This document shows positions 58,691 to 64,000 of a stretch of DNA of 64,000 nt, piece by piece (position 1 is the stretch's first letter; every line of letters begins with the position of its first letter). The DNA lies in the NCBI GenBank assembly GCA_036426205.1, contig WSYH01002478.1, positions 21,569-85,568 of the forward strand, written 5' to 3'. Source of the stretch: Ascaphus truei (Eukaryota > Chordata > Amphibia > Anura > Ascaphidae). Both the position numbers and the translations under genes were made by a program. Below the pieces are notes generated by a model. The model worked only from the letters and a program-made list of their open reading frames with translations. It searched no databases and had not been told where the DNA came from.

Positions 58691-58849
58691 TTTTATGATT
58701 ATTTCACTATCCAGGTACTGTAAGATGTCTGGGTTGTTATATATGATTTCACATCATTAATTTTTTTTTATTATTTTCCTCCAGTTATTTATGTGTTAAA
58801 TTGTTTTACAAATTGTTTCTTCACATACAAATTGCAGAAGCCGGTGTTA

Positions 58850-59098
58850 GACCACTTGCCTGGGAAATTCTGTGGCTAACTCGCAGTAACTCGGGAGATG
58901 GTCCAGAGACGGCTGTAACGGCCCATCGGATTTGAATGGGACTCGACCCCCTGGTAGGATTCACACAGTGAGTCTCATTCACATGCAGGGACCCCCGCTG
59001 TATTAATCCGATGGGCCATTAGTCTGGCTGCAGAAATCTCGCAGTGTTATTGTGAGATAGCCACAGCTTTTCCAAGTTAAGCGGTGTAATAAAGGCAG
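58850..59098. mobile_element. MITE-like palindromic element
   Basis: The ends share GACCACTTGCCTGGGAAA versus (reverse) CACCGCTTAACTTGGAAA, followed by CTGTGGCTAACTC / CTGTGGCTATCTC. Inner arms CGGCCCATCGGATT / AATCCGATGGGCC also pair. Confidence 0.7.
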
Positions 59099-59145
59099 CT
59101 GCATCTGTGTGTATAAGAAGATTTACCATTATATGTGTATGTATA

Positions 59146-59605
59146 GAAGCAAAGTCCGCAGCACTCGCTCAGTGAGAGCAAACGGGAACAATTTATTCCA
59201 TCAGTAATACAAAAAAAGATTAAAAATCGGACGTGTTTCATGCACACACCGGGGAGAGGAACTAGTGATTGTTTTGGGGAGTTTGGATACGAAGTTTACC
59301 TCTGATGTGAATCTGGGAGGTTGGGGCCCATGGCTGCCATGCAGGTTGCTTGGGACGCCAGGATAGTTACCCAGCATCTGCATGGCAATCAAAAACCGCT
59401 GATAATGTTTTGGAGAGTCAATGTAGAACTGGAAGTGCTGATTTGGGTGGGAATTTGTCCTCCACCTACAGCTATAAAGGGACAGTGTTAGATACACTGC
59501 ATGGGGAGTCTGACAAAGGACACGATTGTCTGAAATGTCGCCCGTTTTCTTATCTTGTTTTTAATTACTGATGGGATAAATTGTTACCTTTTAATCTATC
59601 TGAAA
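59146..59605. mobile_element. Palindromic Penelope-like fragment
   Basis: Arms AACAATTTATTCCATCAGTA (59188) and TACTGATGGGATAAATTGTT (59565) are inverted. Each arm holds a hammerhead-like remnant: on minus, ATGAAACACGTCCGA at 59218-59232; on plus, CTGACAAAGGACAC with TGTCTGAAATGTC at 59508-59541. Confidence 0.6.
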
Positions 59606-60400
59606 GGAGTGATAGATGCCGGGTCGAAAGACGGATTGAATATTTGTACAAAGTACACAATGCCATCACCCCTGCCATACACTGCTGTACTGTTTATTCT
59701 TGATTGCGGTGGAGGTAAAAACACACAATGATTTTGCATACGTTTGTTAAGGGAAACTAATCACTTTTTAACTATTCCAGGTGTATGTGGTCACAATAGA
59801 CACATGACAAACTTCCATGTTTGCATAGCCTCTCCTTCCATGCAAATTAGTTCTCTTAGTTAAAGCAACCCACTTTGTGTATCACACGATCCCATTTGAT
59901 CTGAACCACTTCCTCTCAAAGCAGCATCTATTCCTCTCTGAAAGACCTTTAGGAAAGTAACGAGTCACCTTGCACTCTCTTTCCATGGAAACTCATCAGA
60001 AGATCTGACAGGTGGAGGACAAGGAACAGATCAATATGCCTCCCATGCACATGTGCAGCCTGCTTCCTTTTCTTTTGTATTATTTATATATTAAATAGGA
60101 GTTAATCTCCATGTCATTGGGAAAAAGATAACACCTGCCGGCAGTAACTTGAGTAAACTACCCAAAACGTACTCAATTTAGGATCCCCGTCTTAATGCTC
60201 CATTGTGAGAAGTGACTGAAGCATTTTACAAGGTGGGATGTGTTCAATAAGTGCCATGTGTAGTCTGGTCCGAGAACTTTTGCTGATTGTCCAGTATTCA
60301 TTTCCGTAATCCCTTCTCTGCTATCGAGCATGAAATGGAGACAAGAAAGCCCGGGTCCCCCAGAAGTGGCTGAGTAAATGCCTGTATATTATTATATTCA
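59606..60400. other. No gene recognised
   Basis: Unique-looking, mixed composition. Confidence 0.45.
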
Positions 60401-60670
60401 GGTTCTTTGGCTTTGCCAGGTGCTCTATAAAGTTATTATAATAACAGCGTCTCCTCATATCACCCGATCCTGCCGGGAGTATTAATGTCATCTATCAAAT
60501 TTGAATCTTTCCAAATGAAATGTTCTCTTCATCAAAGTTATTTGGAAATGCAAATGAAAGTCACAGAGCTGCCACCTCCGGGTAACGTTATACTGGTGCT
60601 GGCTGAGGCCTTCAACTGGGAAAGAGTGTGAACGTTATACTGGTGCTGGCTGAGGCCTTCAACTGGGAAA
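60400..60670 (-). repeat. Composite-repeat tail, inverted, with 52-bp tandem duplication
   Basis: 60400-60600 matches 47165-47410. AACGTTATACTGGTGCTGGC is repeated at 60585 and 60631. Confidence 0.85.
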
Positions 60671-60865
60671 GAGTGTGACAGTCTGTGTGAGTGTGCTACA
60701 GTGAGCGTGACAGTCTGTGTGAGAGACAGCATGACAGTCCGTGAGAGAGCATGTGACAGTCTGTGTGAGTGTGTAAGTTTTTGAAAGAGAGAGTGTGACA
60801 GTCTGTGAGATAGTGTGACAGTCTGTGTGAGAGTGTAAAGGTCTGTGTGAGAGAGTGTGACAATA
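60671..60865 (+). repeat. About 20-bp degenerate repeat (GTGACAGTCTGTGTGAGAG)
   Basis: Eight or so copies of variable length. Confidence 0.85.
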
Positions 60866-61045
60866 GCAGTACATACATGACAGCCAGGTCCAAGAGCTGA
60901 CACTCTAGAACCCCACCATGTGACTCAGGGGCGACCATGTGGGCTTTAACTTTATGTGTGAGCCTGGTTACCCTCTCACCATCACAATGCTGTTATTATA
61001 ATAACTTTATAGAGCACCTGGCAAATCCAAAGAGCCTGACAATAG

Positions 61046-61925
61046 TAACATACAGGTATTTACTCACCCACTTCTGGGGGATCCGGTCTTTCTAGGACCC
61101 CACCACGTGGCTTTACCTTTATTAATGAGCCTGGTTACCCCCTCAATTCTCACTCCACTGAAACAGCCCTCACTAAAATAACTGATGACCTCCTGTGACG
61201 GGAGACGCGCTTAATAACACATTTATATTTCGTGGATCCTGATTGAGCAGAACAGGTTGAGCAAAATAAACTGAGATTTATTCCCTTGATAGGCAAACAC
61301 ACGACAACTGTAGAATAAATGTAATAATTACACGTACGGGTATCGGAACTGGAGATAATGTCCAGAAAGGTGCAAAGCATAAGAAGATTGTCTTTTAAAA
61401 TGTAGTCCTTTTGCAAGGGCACAAATTGCCAGCCCCAATCCTTTTGTGAATGTGCAAAGTATTTTCTGGTCCGTTGGGGTTAATCAAATAACCCCCAGCA
61501 ATCACAGTGTCCTAACGCAGAGTTTTGTCCTTGGTTCCGATGTAATAAGACTCTAGGCAGGCAGAAACAATAGCATCCTGCCTGTACATATAAAACTGCA
61601 ATAGAAAGGCACTTTATCAAAAATATATGTTTCCCTTATGACAAAGTTATATTTTTAATATATGTGTCCTTGGGGTGTTACACTGAGGCTGCACACCAAA
61701 AATCAGGGTGCTTGCTCACTCCGTTCCTAAATTAGCAGTCTTAATGGAACAGCTCCTGTTATTCAGCACTGCAGGTAGGGACAAGCTTGCAAAAAGGGGA
61801 CCACAATGCATATAGGGGAAAATAGTACATGGGAACAGCATATAAAATTAACCCCTTCATCCCCAATACGAAATAGGGGTAACCAGCCGAGCCCACTGCC
61901 TTTATTAATGCGCTGATTACCCCCA
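61046..61925. other. No gene recognised
   Basis: Unique in the window, with no supported feature. It ends at the LINE fragment. Confidence 0.45.
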
Positions 61926-63360
61926 TTTTCGCCACACCTCCATGCTGCCAAAGACCTCTCTGCAGCATTTGACACTGTGCACCACCCTCTTCTCCTCCAC
62001 ATTCTCCATACTCTTGGTATTCGTAATAAAACTCTATCCTGGATCTCCTCTTACCTCTCCCATCGTACTTACAGCGTCTCTTCTGCTAACGCCTCCTCCT
62101 CCTCTATCGATCTCTCTGTGGGGTTACACCAGGGCTCTGTCCTGGGACCTCTTCTCATTTCCCTGTGCACACTTTCTCTAGGTGACCTAATCACATCTAT
62201 TGGGTTTAAATATTACCTCTATGCTGACGACACACAAATTTACTTTCAACGCCTGACCTTACACCTGCTGTACAGACCAAAATTTTGGAATGCCCCTCTG
62301 TGATATCAGCCTGGATGGCCCTCCGCCGACTTAAACTGAATATGACAAAAACAGAGGTCCTCATACTTCCTCCCAAACCTGGCCCAACTACCTCCTTCTA
62401 CATTACTTTTGGAAGTACCGTCATTCACCCAGTAGCCCAAGCATGCTGCCTAGGGGGTCACACTCAACTCCTCTCTCAAAATCTCCTCTCACATTTAAAA
62501 CATCTCTAAAACATGTCGCTTTTTCCACCGCAATATCACAAAGATACGCCCCTTTCTCTGTTGCTCGACTGCTAAAACTCTGACTCAGGCCCTCATTCTC
62601 TCCTGTCTCGATTACTGTAACCTACTGCTGTCTGGCCTTCCTGCTTCTCACCTGTCTCCCCTACAATCTATCTTAAACGCTGCTGCCAGAATCACTCTAC
62701 TCTTTCCTAAATCTGTCTCAGCATCTCCCCTTCTGAAATCACTCTCCTGGCTTCCAACCAAATCCTGTATCACACACTCAATTCTCCTCCTCACTTTTAA
62801 AGCTTTACACTCTTCTACCCCTCCTTACATCTCAGCCCTAATTTCTTGCTATGCACCATCCATATTCTTGCGTTCTGCTCAAGGATGTCTTCTCTCTACT
62901 CCCTTTGTATCTAAAGCCCTCTCCCGCCTTAAACCTTTCTCACTGACTGCCCCACACCTCTGGAATGCCCTTCCCCTCAACACCCGACTAGCACCCTTTC
63001 AATCCTCCTTTAAAACCTACCTTAAGACACGCTTAAAGAAGTAGAACTGTAGATATTAATGAGTAGCACCGTAGATATGAATAGACACATGATACATAAA
63101 GCTTGGCCCCCTAAAGATGCACTTACCAGAACGCCCTCCCATTGTCTCTGTACGTTCCTCCTACATATAAATTAGATTGTAAGCACCTCGGAGCAGGGAC
63201 TCCTCTTCCTAAATGTCCATAAATGTTTATGTCTGAAGCCCTTATTCCCATGACCCGTTATCTGTATTTGTTATTTATATGATTGTCACGTGTATTACTG
63301 CTGTGAAGCGCTTTGTACACTAATGGCGCTACAGTATATAAATAAAGACACACAATACAA
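61926..63360 (+). mobile_element. L2-like LINE, 5'-truncated
   Basis: Reverse transcriptase motifs are readable in sequence: [15 protein letters not shown] (from 61948), [20 protein letters not shown] with the catalytic YADD box, and LKLNMTKTEVL. Then the long C-terminal region reads LDYCNLLLSGLPASH...LNAAARITLL...LTFKALHS...LWNALPL, with a stop at 63042-63044. There is a frameshift near 62290 and other interruptions. The 3' UTR ends GCGCTACAGTATATAAATAAAG. Dead copy of the family also present at 51.56-52.24 kb. Confidence 0.9.
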
Positions 63361-63487
63361 TGCCCTAGTTGCGTGTTTGAATGTTCCCGGCTGTGCAGCT
63401 GCTTATTCAAATACAACATCACAGAAACGTTAAGTGAATCCGTGCTTTAATTGTTATTTGTCCTATGAATGTGATTGTGTCTGTTTG

Positions 63488-63530
63488 AGTTTCACCCTCA
63501 GTCATTGTTGTGTGTGTGTGTGTGTGTCTA
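63488..63530 (+). repeat. TG microsatellite
   Basis: (TG)10-like run. Confidence 0.9.
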
Positions 63531-63609
63531 CAGTGTTCTGTATTTGTATACTCTTTCTAGTCTGTTTTTTGTCTGTCTCCGTCCCATCTGACAATCCCCC
63601 CCCCCCAAC

Positions 63610-64000
63610 CGGCATCCACCAAAAGCCCCGCCCCCCAGGCCCCAACACCTACCGCCCACCATCCATAGATCCTCCGCGCCCGCCCTCCACTCCCACGCGG
63701 CATAATCAGTTTTGGGCCTAGCCCACTCGGCCCTCTGAGTCCAGCCGCAGCCTGATCCTCAATCGACCCCCCACTGGCTTCCTTACGGTCCCCCACCACC
63801 GGCATCCAACCCCTCCACCCAACCGGCATTACCTTCTCCCTCCACCGGCATCCACCTTCCCCCCCTAGGCCCCCACACCTACTGGCCCACCACATCCATG
63901 GATCTTCCGCGCCTGCCCTCCACTGCTACGCTACATAATCAGTTTTGGGCCTAGCCCACGCGGCCCTCCGATTTACAGCCGCAGCCTACTCCACACTCGA
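63610..64000 (+). repeat. C-rich direct duplication of about 235 bp, running off the window
   Basis: The CCCCAACACCTACCGCCCACC to CAGCCGCAGCCTGATCCTC block is repeated from about 63867 to the end, including CATAATCAGTTTTGGGCCTA at 63701 and 63935. Confidence 0.85.

Overview
The window looks like amphibian genomic DNA, most likely from a frog. The only conventional protein-coding genes I can support are three related TAS2R-type (bitter taste receptor) sequences on the + strand. One is a C-terminal half cut by the left window edge (1-474), one is intact with 314 codons (53419-54363), and one is a 5'-truncated pseudogene (55173-55643). Their 3' flanks are duplicated too, with shared AATAAA sites and a shared tail that also occurs alone near 3.87 kb. 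The frog assignment is inference. It rests on the TAS2R subfamily together with L1/Tx1-like, L2-like and Penelope-like retroelements and TTA-flanked MITEs.

Almost everything else is repeat-derived. From 6.5 to 18.4 kb two copies of the same segment lie in tandem. The first was split by a minus-strand L1-like LINE (7021-12562) flanked by an unusually long 190-bp direct repeat. The second (16.4-17.5 kb) shows the uninterrupted site. From 13.1 to 29.2 kb there are four blocks of a 46-bp tandem repeat (three on one strand, one inverted) inside an element with 33-bp terminal inverted repeats, plus a 49-bp tandem array of about 34 copies (24.03-25.7 kb). From 33.3 to 38.2 kb there is a 52-bp tandem array of about 80 copies flanked by 22-bp repeats. 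An inverted, much shorter version of that block lies at 47.4-49.7 kb. From 38.7 to 49.1 kb there are nested Penelope-like and DNA-transposon-like insertions.

The most interesting system is a scattered set of Penelope-like element (PLE) fragments carrying hammerhead-ribozyme-like motifs. The best is on the minus strand at 48475-48514, inside an insertion (47742-49097) that has a 15-bp target-site duplication, an empty paralogous site at 37.68 kb, and a terminal 44-codon reading frame resembling the Penelope protein C-terminus. Similar motifs of decreasing quality occur near 10.04, 38.77 and 59.22 kb, and several other fragments are palindromic.

Several stretches (about 13.9-14.65, 16.4-17.79, 19.3-19.75, 27.7-29.15 and 33.5-37.7 kb) have many single-base indels inside otherwise regular repeats, unlike clean copies nearby. 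This looks like gap filling with uncorrected long reads, so copy numbers and reading frames there are unreliable. There are two N runs (17791-17793 and 51189-51263). Very long open frames over the tandem arrays are periodicity artefacts and are not annotated as genes.
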